Shown: positions 7,354-15,783 of the stretch, piece after piece
How positions within the stretch are numbered: position 1 is the first letter of the stretch
How the letters are laid out: each line of letters begins with the position of its first letter
NCBI GenBank assembly: GCA_934675095.1
Contig: CAKUPC010000027.1
Location: forward strand, 1-26,009
Direction of reading: 5' to 3'
DNA from: an uncultured Bacteroidales bacterium
Lineage (GTDB): Bacteria; Bacteroidota; Bacteroidia; Bacteroidales; UBA932
DNA length: 26,009 nucleotides
Position numbers and translations under genes: made by a program
Notes under the pieces: model-generated
Databases searched by the model: none
The model's input: the letters and a program-made list of their open reading frames with translations, nothing else
Told to the model about the DNA's origin: nothing

Positions 7354-9198
7354 ATGAGTGAAGAGATCATTCCCGAGGCAATCGCCCCGGATGTAGAGCC
7401 TGAGGTTCAGGAAAATGCCGCTGTGGAACAACCTGTCAATGAGGCGGTTGCAGAGGATGCTGCGGAAATGCGGGAGACCGTTGAGGAAGAAACTCCTGAA
7501 ACACAGGAGACCGCGGAGGAGCAGACTCCCGACTACCAGAACATGACGCTTGCGGAACTTGTTTCCGAACTTCAGAAGACGGTCACGAGCGACCTGAAGA
7601 TGACGCTGTCGAAAAATGTTGAGACTATAAAGACGGCATTCTACAAGAAGCTCGGCAAGGAAAAGGCCGACGCGATGCAGAAGCTCTCCGACGCTGCTGA
7701 CGCTGCCGTCGAGGCTGTAGAGAGTCCGTTCGCGGCAATCGAGGAAGGGTTCAAGGCCGCCTATAATGAATATAAGAAGGAACGCGCGGAGTTCAACGAG
7801 AAGCAGGAGAAGGAGCGCGAGCACAATCTGGAGCTCAAGCAGCAGGTCATCGAGGACCTGAAGGCTCTGCTGGAGAAGCAGGAGGACGTGAACGCCACTT
7901 TCCCGGCATTCCGGGAAATCCAGAACCGCTGGAGGGAAATCGGTCCCGTGCCGGCCACGGCGTTCCGCAACCTTAACGAGACCTACCAGCTCTATGTGGA
8001 GCGGTTCTATGACATGGTGCAGATTAACCGCGAGCTTCGCGACCTTGACTTCAAGAAGAACCTTGAGGTGAAGGAGAAGTTCTGCGAGGCCGCCGAGAAG
8101 CTGGCGGAGAACGAGAATGTCGTTGAGGCCTTCAAGGAGCTTCAGAAGCTGCACGAGCAGTGGAAGGAGTACGGTCCGGTCGCCAAGGAGTACAGGGACG
8201 ACATCTGGAACCGTTTCAAGGTCGCCACGGCTGTGATAAACAGGAAATATCAGGGATTCTACGAGGACATCAAGAAGAAGCAGGAGGAGAATCTTGTCGC
8301 GAAGACGGCTCTCTGCGAGAAGGTTGAGGAGATTGCCGCGAGGGAAGCCGGCAGCTCTAACGAGTGGAATGCCTTTTCCAAGGAGATAGAGGAAATCCAG
8401 AAGGAGTGGAGAACGATAGGCTTCGCTTCAAAGAAGGAGAATCAGAAGATATATGACCGCTTCCGTGCCGCCTGCGACGCGTTCTATGCGAAGAAGAGGG
8501 AGTATTACTCCAATTTCAAGGACGGCCTGAACGCCAATCTTGAGAAGAAGATTTCTCTCTGCGAGGCTGCCGAGGCACTGAAGTCCAGCACCGAGTGGAA
8601 GAAGGCTTCCGAGCAGTTCATCGAGCTTCAGAAGCAGTGGAAGGAAATCGGGGCTGTTCCTCACAAGAAATCCGAGCAGGTCTGGAAGCGTTTCCGTGCC
8701 GCCTGCGACGAGTTCTTCGCCGAGAGGGACAAGAATAACGTAAGGCCTGACGACTACCACAGGAACCTCCGCCTGAAGCAGGCTATAATAAAGGAGATTG
8801 AGGCATATCAGAACGTGGACGCCGACGCCGACGCGAAGGCGCTCGCCGACTTCCGGCAGAAATGGCAGGAAATCGGATTCGTTCCGTTCAAGGAGAAGGA
8901 AAAGGTTGCCGAGGCATACAAGGCGGCCGTCAAGGCGAAGTTCGGCGTCGAGCCTGGGGCTGAGAAGCGCGGTGCGCGCGGCGGAAGGCCTCAGCGTTCG
9001 GAGAAGGAGATTCTGATTGACAAGTTCACCAAGCTTCAGCAGGACATAGCCACCTACGAGAACAACATCGGCTTCTTCACGGCCGGCAAGAACTCCGGCG
9101 GGCTGATAGACCAGATGCGCAAACGCATCGACGACTCAAAGGCCGAGCTTGCGAAGCTTGCCGAGAAAATCAGGAATCTGGATACGACACAGGAATAA
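7354..9198 (+). CDS. DUF349-repeat protein of unknown function
   Basis: 614 residues, probably cytoplasmic: no signal peptide or membrane segment is visible. The first 65 residues are very acidic and low in complexity. The rest is mostly charged helix, with at least five DUF349-type units. Each starts with a W-x-x-(I/Y)-G-x-(V/A) motif: RWREIGPVP, QWKEYGPV, EWRTIGFAS, QWKEIGAVP and KWQEIGFVP, followed by helices containing FR.ACD-like segments. A basic linker (RGARGGRPQRSEKEI) precedes a final coiled-coil-like stretch. No function is established that I can assign from the sequence. The length, acidic N-terminus and helical repeats suggest a scaffold or binding protein. It is followed by yidC on the same strand after 86 bp, with a terminator-like hairpin between. 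Confidence 0.93.
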   Translation: MSEEIIPEAIAPDVEPEVQENAAVEQPVNEAVAEDAAEMRETVEEETPETQETAEEQTPDYQNMTLAELVSELQKTVTSDLKMTLSKNVETIKTAFYKKLGKEKADAMQKLSDAADAAVEAVESPFAAIEEGFKAAYNEYKKERAEFNEKQEKEREHNLELKQQVIEDLKALLEKQEDVNATFPAFREIQNRWREIGPVPATAFRNLNETYQLYVERFYDMVQINRELRDLDFKKNLEVKEKFCEAAEKLAENENVVEAFKELQKLHEQWKEYGPVAKEYRDDIWNRFKVATAVINRKYQGFYEDIKKKQEENLVAKTALCEKVEEIAAREAGSSNEWNAFSKEIEEIQKEWRTIGFASKKENQKIYDRFRAACDAFYAKKREYYSNFKDGLNANLEKKISLCEAAEALKSSTEWKKASEQFIELQKQWKEIGAVPHKKSEQVWKRFRAACDEFFAERDKNNVRPDDYHRNLRLKQAIIKEIEAYQNVDADADAKALADFRQKWQEIGFVPFKEKEKVAEAYKAAVKAKFGVEPGAEKRGARGGRPQRSEKEILIDKFTKLQQDIATYENNIGFFTAGKNSGGLIDQMRKRIDDSKAELAKLAEKIRNLDTTQE

Positions 9199-9211
9199 GT
9201 CGCAGGGACAG

Positions 9212-9247
9212 TCCGGAGGCCGTCAGGCCTTCGGATTAGTTTTGTGT
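9212..9247 (+). terminator. Terminator-like hairpin after the DUF349 gene
   Basis: TCCGGAGGCC (9212-9221) pairs with GGCCTTCGGA (9226-9235) over 10 bp with one G-U pair and a GTCA loop. The following tract TTAGTTTTGT is only moderately T-rich, so termination may be partial and some readthrough into yidC is possible. Confidence 0.65.
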
Positions 9248-9284
9248 AATGTAGTGTAAATTATTAAGTGATATATTTATAGTA

Positions 9285-11168
9285 ATGACATCGGAAACTA
9301 AAAATACAGTCATTGGGTTCGTGCTGATTGGCGTGATTATGTTCGGCTTCACATGGTACCAGTCGCGCCAATACAAGAAACAGATGGAGTATCAGGCGCA
9401 GCTGGATTCGATTGCAAGGGCCGAGAGGCTTGAGGCCATGGCGCTCGACTCCTTGAACCGCATCGCTTCGGGGGACACTCTCGATGCCGCGACGACGGTG
9501 AAACTTAGCACGAAACCGGCGCTCAAGCCGTTCAAGGATGAAAACCTTACAAAGGCACGCGAGGCGGAGTCCTCCCTGGTGACCCTCGCGAACGACAAGC
9601 TGGAAATCGCCTTCACGACAAGGGGGGCGCAGCCATATTCGGTGAAGCTCAATGACTACGTGAAGTATGACAGCTCCTCACTCTATCTCATTCCTCCGCA
9701 GGCAAGCGAGTTCAACGTGAACGTGTTCGCCGGCGAGTCGGTGGACACGAAGGAGTTCGTCTTCGACGTCGCGGAGGTCACCGACTCTTCCTTGGTGATG
9801 CGCCTTCCGTTCGCGAAGGGGGGATATATCCAGCAGAAATATGTCCTTTCGCAGGGCAGCTATATGGTTCACAACGAACTCTCGTTCGTGGGAATGGACG
9901 AAGTGATTCCGAACCGGGTCTCATCGGTTGATGTGAACTGGAGGACCATAGTCCCTCGCCTTGAAAAGGGCTATAAGAATGAGAAGCAGTACTCCAAGAT
10001 TGACTACTATGTCCCGGACGAAAAGTCTCCGGAGGAGATAGGGAAGGGCAAGAACGACGGCAAGCGGCTCGACGCGAAGTTTGAGTGGGTGGCTTTCCAG
10101 CAGCAGTTCTTCTCCTCGATACTCACGGCCCCGCAGGGCTTCGAGTCAGGCGAGTTCGCCGTGGAGTATTTCCCGGAGGATGACGCGGATCGGAATCTGA
10201 TGGAGTGCTCGACCCACGCGAGAGCAGGCGTTGATATGATGCAGTCCGGCGACAAGGTGATTCCTTTCGAGTTCTATTTCGGCCCGAATCACTATCACAC
10301 GCTGAAGGCATACGACAGGAGATACGAAAAAATCATTCCTCTCGGAGGATGGCTCGTCGGCTGGATCTCACGGTTCATCATCATCCCTTGCTTCGATTTC
10401 CTCGGACGATTCATAAGCAACTACGGACTCATCATCCTGATAATGACCGTTCTTCTGAAGATTGTCATTTCTCCGCTTACAATCAAGTCCTATATGTCCT
10501 CCGCGAAGATGTCGGCGCTGAAGCCGGAGATGGACAAGATTAACGAGAAATATCCTAAGCAGGAGGACGCGATGAAGAAGCAGCAGGCCACGATGGAGCT
10601 CTATCAGAGAGCCGGCGTGAAGCCTCTCGGAGGATGCCTCCCGATGCTGCTCCAGTTCCCTATACTCTGGGCGATGTTCCGTTTCTTCCCTGCGTCCATC
10701 GAGCTTCGCCAGAAGTCGTTCCTCTGGGCGGACGACCTCAGCGCATACGACTCCATTTGGGACTTCGGCTTCAACATCCCGCTTTTCGGCGACCACCTGT
10801 CGCTGTTCGCGCTGCTGATGGCCGTGTCCATGTTCCTCTACTCGAAGATGAACTCAAGCCAGATGTCGAACGACCCGCAGATGGCGAGCATGAAGTTTAT
10901 GAGCGTTTGGCTGATGCCTATCATGATGCTCTTCATCTGCAACAACCTCTCTTCCGGTCTTTCCTACTACTACTTCATCTCCAACCTGCTCACCATGCTC
11001 CAGACTTTCATCATCAAGAAGTGGGTCGTGAAGCCGGAGAAGATTCTCGCGCAGGTGGAGGCCTCGAAGGGCAAGCCGCTCCCTAAGTCGAAGTGGCAGC
11101 AGAGGCTTGAGGAGGCGCAGAAGATGCAGCAGGCGCAGCTCCGGGAACAGCAGAAGAAAAGGAAATGA
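9285..11168 (+). CDS. yidC: Membrane protein insertase YidC/Oxa1 family
   Basis: 627 residues, with the Gram-negative YidC layout. An N-terminal anchor helix (about 7-25, VIGFVLIGVIMFGFTWY) is followed by a large periplasmic domain (about 60-350), then a C-terminal insertase core. The core contains FLGRFISNYGLIILIMTVLL, KIVISPLTIKSYMSSAKMSA, the family signature RAGVKPLGGCLPMLLQFPIL and two further helices ending in YYYFISNLLTMLQTFII. The tail is strongly basic (REQQKKRK), typical of ribosome-contacting YidC tails. It inserts and folds inner-membrane proteins alone or with SecYEG. A weak -7-like TATATTTA lies just before the start. One of four related structured repeats begins within its stop codon. 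Confidence 0.98.
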   Translation: MTSETKNTVIGFVLIGVIMFGFTWYQSRQYKKQMEYQAQLDSIARAERLEAMALDSLNRIASGDTLDAATTVKLSTKPALKPFKDENLTKAREAESSLVTLANDKLEIAFTTRGAQPYSVKLNDYVKYDSSSLYLIPPQASEFNVNVFAGESVDTKEFVFDVAEVTDSSLVMRLPFAKGGYIQQKYVLSQGSYMVHNELSFVGMDEVIPNRVSSVDVNWRTIVPRLEKGYKNEKQYSKIDYYVPDEKSPEEIGKGKNDGKRLDAKFEWVAFQQQFFSSILTAPQGFESGEFAVEYFPEDDADRNLMECSTHARAGVDMMQSGDKVIPFEFYFGPNHYHTLKAYDRRYEKIIPLGGWLVGWISRFIIIPCFDFLGRFISNYGLIILIMTVLLKIVISPLTIKSYMSSAKMSALKPEMDKINEKYPKQEDAMKKQQATMELYQRAGVKPLGGCLPMLLQFPILWAMFRFFPASIELRQKSFLWADDLSAYDSIWDFGFNIPLFGDHLSLFALLMAVSMFLYSKMNSSQMSNDPQMASMKFMSVWLMPIMMLFICNNLSSGLSYYYFISNLLTMLQTFIIKKWVVKPEKILAQVEASKGKPLPKSKWQQRLEEAQKMQQAQLREQQKKRK

Positions 11169-11286
11169 GCAAATAAGAAGCGGATTGCTTCGTTGCCGCT
11201 CGCGGAAAATCCTCACAACCGATAGATAAGGTTGCTCCGGTGTTTCCGCTTCGCTTGCGCCTTGCACTCCATCTTCTTCTGCACTC
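11167..11286 (+). repeat. Structured 3'-UTR repeat, copy B (after yidC)
   Basis: It begins inside the yidC stop codon and reads in the direction of yidC. Stems: AAGAAG (11175-11180) with CTTCTT (11273-11278), GAG/CTC at the ends (11167-11169 with 11284-11286), GCGGAAA (11202-11208) with TTTCCGC (11243-11249), and CAACC (11216-11220) with GGTTG (11230-11234). Shared blocks: CTTCGTTGC, AATCCTCACAACC, GGTTGCTCCGG and GCGCCTTGCA. The outer stem is the least regular of the four copies, and the 3' TCTCAGC motif found beside the others is missing. Confidence 0.75.
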
Positions 11287-11289
11287 ATT

Positions 11290-11310
11290 CCCCCCCCCAA
11301 AAAAAAAAAA
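11290..11310. repeat. C9A12 homopolymer junction
   Basis: Nine C residues (11290-11298) are followed directly by twelve A residues (11299-11310). Such tracts are prone to slippage and to sequencing error. The tract sits about 100 bp upstream of yggS. Confidence 0.9.
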
Positions 11311-11313
11311 GTT

Positions 11314-11380
11314 GGTTCTTAGAGGGTCTTTGAATGGTCTGGTTCTCAGAAGACCTTTGAATGGTCTGTTTCTCAGATAG
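11314..11380 (+). repeat. 27-bp tandem repeat upstream of yggS
   Basis: Two full 27-bp units (11314-11340 and 11341-11367) share the block CTTTGAATGGTCT and are followed by a partial third unit (11368-11380, GTTTCTCAGATAG). The array ends 28 bp before the chosen yggS start. A longer yggS frame would open inside it with an ATG, but that extension has no homology to the family. Confidence 0.85.
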
Positions 11381-11408
11381 AAATCAGGTGATTGACAAAT
11401 GTTTCGTT

Positions 11409-12092
11409 ATGAGTATCTGTGATAATATAGAGGATTTAAGAAAGGAACTGCCATCAGGAGTGAAACTGGTGGCAGTTTCCAAATTCCACCCGGTCGAGGC
11501 GCTGCGTGAGGCATACGACGCGGGGCAGAGGCTGTTCGGCGAGAGCCGCCCGCAGGAAATGTTTGCCAAGGCGGGGCAGATGCCTGGGGATGTGCGGTGG
11601 CATTTCATCGGGCATCTCCAGAAGAATAAGCTGAAACTCGTGCTGCCTTATGTCTCGATGCTGGAGTCGGTTGATTCCGTGGAACTGCTTGACGCGATTG
11701 AGCAGTGGTGCGCGGCACATGGAGAGGATTGTGTCAATGTCCTTCTTGAGTGCCACATAGCGCGGGAGGAGACCAAGCAGGGATTCACTCCCGACGAGGC
11801 GTTGAAAGTTCTGACCGGTCCCGCACGCTGGCCTCACATCCGTTTCTGCGGACTGATGGGGATGGCGACGAACACGGACGATGCTTTGGTCATCCGTTCG
11901 GACTTCAACAAACTGCTTGCCCTGAATGCAGCCCTGCAGCCGATGATGGGCATCTGCCCGAACCTCACGCCCGCCTTCCGCGAACTCTCTTTCGGTATGT
12001 CCGACGACTACAAAATAGCAGTGTCCATGGGCGCGACCATTGTCCGCATCGGCACCGCCATTTTCGGCGCAAGGGAATATAAGAGCTACTGA
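11409..12092 (+). CDS. yggS: YggS/PROSC-family pyridoxal-phosphate homeostasis protein
   Basis: 227 residues from the ATG at 11409, which matches the family N-terminus. A longer frame from 11361 would add 16 codons derived from a tandem repeat. This fold-type III PLP protein binds the cofactor on Lys25 (LVAVSKFHP) and buffers PLP without a known catalytic activity. Other family motifs are FGESRPQE, WHFIGHLQKNK, the segment LECHIAREETKQGF, the region FCGLMGMAT, and LSFGMSDDYKIAVSMGATIVR followed by IGTAIFGARE. No clear promoter is seen: upstream are the repeats after yidC. The last codons are duplicated downstream (see the tandem repeat at 12069-12174). Confidence 0.96.
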   Translation: MSICDNIEDLRKELPSGVKLVAVSKFHPVEALREAYDAGQRLFGESRPQEMFAKAGQMPGDVRWHFIGHLQKNKLKLVLPYVSMLESVDSVELLDAIEQWCAAHGEDCVNVLLECHIAREETKQGFTPDEALKVLTGPARWPHIRFCGLMGMATNTDDALVIRSDFNKLLALNAALQPMMGICPNLTPAFRELSFGMSDDYKIAVSMGATIVRIGTAIFGAREYKSY

Positions 12093-12174
12093 TAATATGT
12101 CATTCCGAGCGAAACGAAGGTGCAAGGGAAAATAAAAGCTGTAGATAATATGTCATTCCGAGCGAAACGAAGTG
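12069..12174 (+). repeat. 53-bp tandem duplication covering the yggS 3' end
   Basis: Unit 1 (12069-12121) includes the last codons and stop of yggS and the word GTCATTCCGAGCGAAACGAA. Unit 2 (12122-12174) repeats it with about five differences over 51 aligned bases. The second unit's coding-like part is decayed and not in a gene. Confidence 0.85.
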
Positions 12175-12243
12175 GAGCCGAGGAATCTTTGTGCTGAGAG
12201 ACTGTTCCGCGCAAAGATCTCTCACTTCGTTCGAGATGACACA
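12151..12243. repeat. Dispersed inverted repeat of the GTCATTCCGAGCGAAG type, between convergent yggS and lpxB
   Basis: The left arm GTCATTCCGAGCGAAACGAA followed by GTG, then GGAATCTTTGTGC, pairs imperfectly with the right arm GCAAAGATCTCTCACTTCG followed by TTCGAGATGAC. I know this word as a common intergenic repeat in Bacteroidota. Its position between convergent genes suggests it could serve as a two-way transcription stop, but there is no long T tract. Confidence 0.7.
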
Positions 12244-12246
12244 TAT

Positions 12247-13506
12247 TCAGTTGTGTTGGTTAATCCGCGATGACACTTGCTCAATCATGTCGGCGGCGAC
12301 GGCGGCGGAGGCGCCGGAGCCCCCGAGGAGTGCGCGGATTTCGGCGTAGTCGGAGAGCATTTTCTCTCTGTAGGCTTTGTCTTCTATGAGTGCGCGGACC
12401 TCGGCGACGAGAGCTTCGGGATTGCAGTCGTTCTGGACGAACTCCTTGAATGCGAAGCGGTTCAGGCACAGGTTGCCGAGGCTGATGTACTTGACCTTGA
12501 CAATCATCTTGGCAATGGCGTAGGTAATCCTGCTGCCCATGATGAAGCCCACGACCTGAGGGGTTCCGAGCAGCACCGTCTCAAGCGACGCCGTCCCGGA
12601 ATTGACCACGGCCGCCTCCGACTGCCGGACAATCGAGCGGGTCTCGCCGAAAAGCAGGCTGATGTATTCTTGACCGTGAAGGTAGGGGAGATAGTCCTCG
12701 GGGGAACGCCCCGGGGCTCCGGCCACGACGAACTGCCATCCTGCGTATTGCGGCAGGGCGTGCATCCTGTCGGCAAATTCCGTGAGCACCGGCATCATTG
12801 TGCTGATTTCGCTCTTGCGCGAGCCTGCAAGCATGGCTATCATCGGCTTGTCCGGGAGACCGCAGCGGGAAAGGAAATCCCCGCGTGTCTCGCGCATCGC
12901 ACGGCAGCCGTCAATCGCATCGACCAGCGGATTGCCCTTATATACGAACGGAACGCCTTTTTTCTCGAAATACGGAATTTCAAAGGGGAATATGATGTAG
13001 AGCCTGTCAACATATTTCTTCAGCTTGCGTATGCGTCCTTCCCGTGAGGCCCAGACCTTCGGAGCGATGTAGTAGAACACCTTCAGACCATGCATGTGGG
13101 CAAATTCGGCGATTTTGAAGTTGAATCCAGGATAGTCGATGAGAATCACGCAGTCGGGGGCGAAGGCCAAAATGTCCTTCTTGCAGCGCCTGAGGTTGCC
13201 GAGCAGTTTGCCAGCCTTGGCAAGCACCTCGGCGAATCCCATGACAGCGCCTTCCCTGTAGTGCCGGACAAGTCCGCCTGCCCGCGTTCCGAACGGCACG
13301 GTTGCGGGAAGTTCGCCCGTGGAACCTGCGTGCGGCTGTTCCGCGGCTTGTGGAACGCCCTTCTGATGTTCCACAAAGACACCGTTCATCAGGTCGCCGC
13401 CCCAGAAGCGTATGACTGCCTGAGTGTCATGTTCATATATCCCGCGCATTAGATTCGACCCGTGGAGGTCGCCGGATGCTTCTCCGGCAATGATGTAGTA
13501 CCTCAT
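12247..13506 (-). CDS. lpxB: Lipid-A-disaccharide synthase LpxB, with an in-frame insertion
   Basis: 419 residues from ATG 13506, where the family N-terminus MRYYIIAGEASGDLHGSNLM begins. A GTG at 13521 would add five codons from a repeat remnant. LpxB is a GT19 glycosyltransferase that joins UDP-2,3-diacylglucosamine to lipid X to form the lipid A disaccharide on the inner membrane. Family segments: RFWGGDLM, HYREGAVMGF, PDCVILIDYPGFNFKIAEF, VFYYIAPKVWASREGRI, IFPFEIPYFEKKGVPFVYKG, and the donor-site region VVNSGTASLETVLLGTPQVV. Residues 41-76 replace the three or so residues usually found between GGDLM and GG-LV. The insert is rich in Pro, Ala, Gln and Glu and is encoded by palindromic DNA. 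It lies 51 bp after surE, presumably in one operon. Confidence 0.96.
   Translation of the reverse strand: MRYYIIAGEASGDLHGSNLMRGIYEHDTQAVIRFWGGDLMNGVFVEHQKGVPQAAEQPHAGSTGELPATVPFGTRAGGLVRHYREGAVMGFAEVLAKAGKLLGNLRRCKKDILAFAPDCVILIDYPGFNFKIAEFAHMHGLKVFYYIAPKVWASREGRIRKLKKYVDRLYIIFPFEIPYFEKKGVPFVYKGNPLVDAIDGCRAMRETRGDFLSRCGLPDKPMIAMLAGSRKSEISTMMPVLTEFADRMHALPQYAGWQFVVAGAPGRSPEDYLPYLHGQEYISLLFGETRSIVRQSEAAVVNSGTASLETVLLGTPQVVGFIMGSRITYAIAKMIVKVKYISLGNLCLNRFAFKEFVQNDCNPEALVAEVRALIEDKAYREKMLSDYAEIRALLGGSGASAAVAADMIEQVSSRINQHN
13279..13386. repeat. Palindromic segment inserted in frame within lpxB
   Basis: About 108 bp encoding LpxB residues 41-76. On the plus strand TTGTGGAAC (13348-13356) and GTTCCACAA (13368-13376) form a perfect 9-bp inverted repeat with an 11-base loop, and GGAAC (13321-13325) faces GTTCC (13338-13342). 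CGTTCCGAACG a little further left is also palindromic. The density of GGAAC/GTTCC arms is unlike the surrounding coding DNA. Confidence 0.6.
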
Positions 13507-13520
13507 AATATTATTCTGCA

Positions 13521-13550
13521 CAAAGATTTTTCGCTTCGCTCAAAATGACG
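13521..13550. repeat. Remnant right arm of the dispersed inverted repeat
   Basis: CAAAGATTTTTCGCTTCGC followed by TCAAAATGACG resembles the right arm at about 12212-12240 (CAAAGATCTCTCACTTCGTT followed by CGAGATGAC). No left arm is present. It occupies most of the surE-lpxB spacer. Confidence 0.6.
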
Positions 13551-13557
13551 GCGATAT

Positions 13558-14406
13558 TTAGAATGCCACGTCACTCAATACCTGGAGCTGTTCGTAGTCA
13601 GTGCTGTCGATGGTGTGCGGGACGATGGAGACATAGCCGTTTTCGGTGAGCAGGTGGTCGGCGTCGGCGCTGTTGTCCGAGTCACTGCAGAAATCTCCTA
13701 CCAGCTTGTACATCTTCACCTTCGGGTCTTCTGACGGGTCTCCGGTCGGGGCTCCCTTGAGCGAGGCCGCGATTGCCTCCGCGTCGTCGAGGCTCCTGAA
13801 CTCCTTGACCCAGCGTCCCCGTCCCATATATCCTGCTCTCACGCCCTTGATTTCGTCCGCGGGAACAGAAGGAAAATTCACGTTGTAGTAGGTCATGTAG
13901 CTGTGGCGCGGAAGTTCCACAAGCTTCTCGAATATCCCCGGAAAATATTTCTCAATCTGCGAGAAGTCCGCGTCCGGATTGTGGTCGCAGAGCGATACGC
14001 CTATGCCGAGAATATGATTCACCGCAGCCTCGGCCGTGGCTCCGAGCGTTCCCGAGTAGCATGACGCGACGGACGTGTTCGCCCCGTGGTTGATGCCGGA
14101 CACAATGACATCCGGTCTCCACCCGAGCCACGGCGTGCTCAGCGCGAACTTCACGCAGCTTGCCGGAGTCGCGTCCAGATAGGCCCATCTCTCCGTGTGC
14201 TCATTCCCGTCCTCGCCCGTGAACGTCGAACTCTCGATTTCCCTGAACGCGATTTTCGACGCTCCTAAAGACACGGCCATCGACATTCCCGACTGGGCTG
14301 AAAACGGTGCCACAACCGCCACATTTCCATATTTTTTCATAATTTTCGCCAGCACAGCGATGCCCTTGGACTCGAATCCGTCGTCGTTCGTTATCAGTAT
14401 ATTCAT
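13558..14406 (-). CDS. surE: 5'/3'-nucleotidase SurE
   Basis: 282 residues, a little longer than many homologues. SurE is a metal-dependent survival-type phosphatase that removes phosphate from nucleoside 5'- and 3'-monophosphates. The metal-binding motif NDDG is at 7-10 (MNILITNDDGFESKGI), the second ligand region SAQSG at 36-40, and the third VSGINHGANTSVASCYSGTL is followed by GATAEAAVNHILGIGVSL. It is followed by lpxB after 51 bp, a pairing I know from other Bacteroidota, and is divergent from gapA. Confidence 0.96.
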   Translation of the reverse strand: MNILITNDDGFESKGIAVLAKIMKKYGNVAVVAPFSAQSGMSMAVSLGASKIAFREIESSTFTGEDGNEHTERWAYLDATPASCVKFALSTPWLGWRPDVIVSGINHGANTSVASCYSGTLGATAEAAVNHILGIGVSLCDHNPDADFSQIEKYFPGIFEKLVELPRHSYMTYYNVNFPSVPADEIKGVRAGYMGRGRWVKEFRSLDDAEAIAASLKGAPTGDPSEDPKVKMYKLVGDFCSDSDNSADADHLLTENGYVSIVPHTIDSTDYEQLQVLSDVAF

Positions 14407-14422
14407 ATCCTTGAAATGTTTT

Positions 14423-14436
14423 CGACTGCAAAGATA
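14423..14436 (-). promoter_or_regulatory. Predicted surE promoter (-7 box)
   Basis: TATCTTTG on the minus strand (14436-14429) fits TAnnTTTG, predicting a start near 14423 and a leader of about 17 nt. The upstream DNA is very AT-rich and has no clear -33 element. Confidence 0.45.
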
Positions 14437-14460
14437 GTTTTATTATTTCATTATTTTTTG

Positions 14461-15598
<1,138 letters not shown>

Positions 15599-15599
<1 letters not shown>

Positions 15600-15730
15600 T
15601 TGAAGCGTCTGAATGCCCACTTGCTTCGTTACGCTCAGAGATTTGAATCCTCATTACCATGAGGTAACTCCGGTTCAAATCCTTCGCAAGCCTTGCAATT
15701 GAACATTCATACATCTTCAACTTTCTCAGC
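15599..15730 (+). repeat. Structured 3'-UTR repeat, copy A (after gapA)
   Basis: It begins at the last base of the gapA stop codon. Stems: GTTGAAG (15599-15605) with CTTCAAC (15715-15721), TGAATG (15610-15615) with CATTCA (15704-15709), GATTTGAA (15640-15647) with TTCAAATC (15674-15681), and TTACC (15654-15658) with GGTAA (15663-15667) around an ATGA loop. Shared blocks: GCTTCGTTAC, AATCCTCATTACC, GGTAACTCCGG and AGCCTTGCA, followed by TCTCAGC (15724-15730). This is the best-paired copy. Confidence 0.85.
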
Positions 15731-15741
15731 ACTTTATTTAA

Positions 15742-15770
15742 GGCTTCCGCTTCGGCGGGAGTCTTTTTTT
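15742..15770 (+). terminator. Intrinsic terminator of gapA
   Basis: GGCTTCCGC (15742-15750) pairs with GCGGGAGTC (15755-15763) around a TTCG tetraloop and runs into seven T residues. The GH25 gene on the opposite strand ends 14 bp further on. Confidence 0.9.
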
Positions 15771-15783
15771 GTTGATGAAGATT

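Noticed and set aside
7276..8154. A 292-residue Leu-rich open frame on the minus strand.
   Set aside because: It lies fully opposite the DUF349 gene and its promoter region. Its composition is the reverse image of Glu/Lys-rich codons and no family motif is visible.
11314..11380. CRISPR array.
   Set aside because: The units are directly tandem without spacers, only two and a half copies exist, and no cas genes are near.
11361..11408. A 16-codon N-terminal extension of YggS.
   Set aside because: These codons come from the 27-bp tandem repeat and have no match to the family N-terminus, which begins at 11409.
15662..15690. tRNA gene, because GGTTCAAATCC looks like a T-arm.
   Set aside because: The flanking bases do not form a T stem, there is no acceptor stem or anticodon arm, and the word is explained as one side of the repeat's inner helix.
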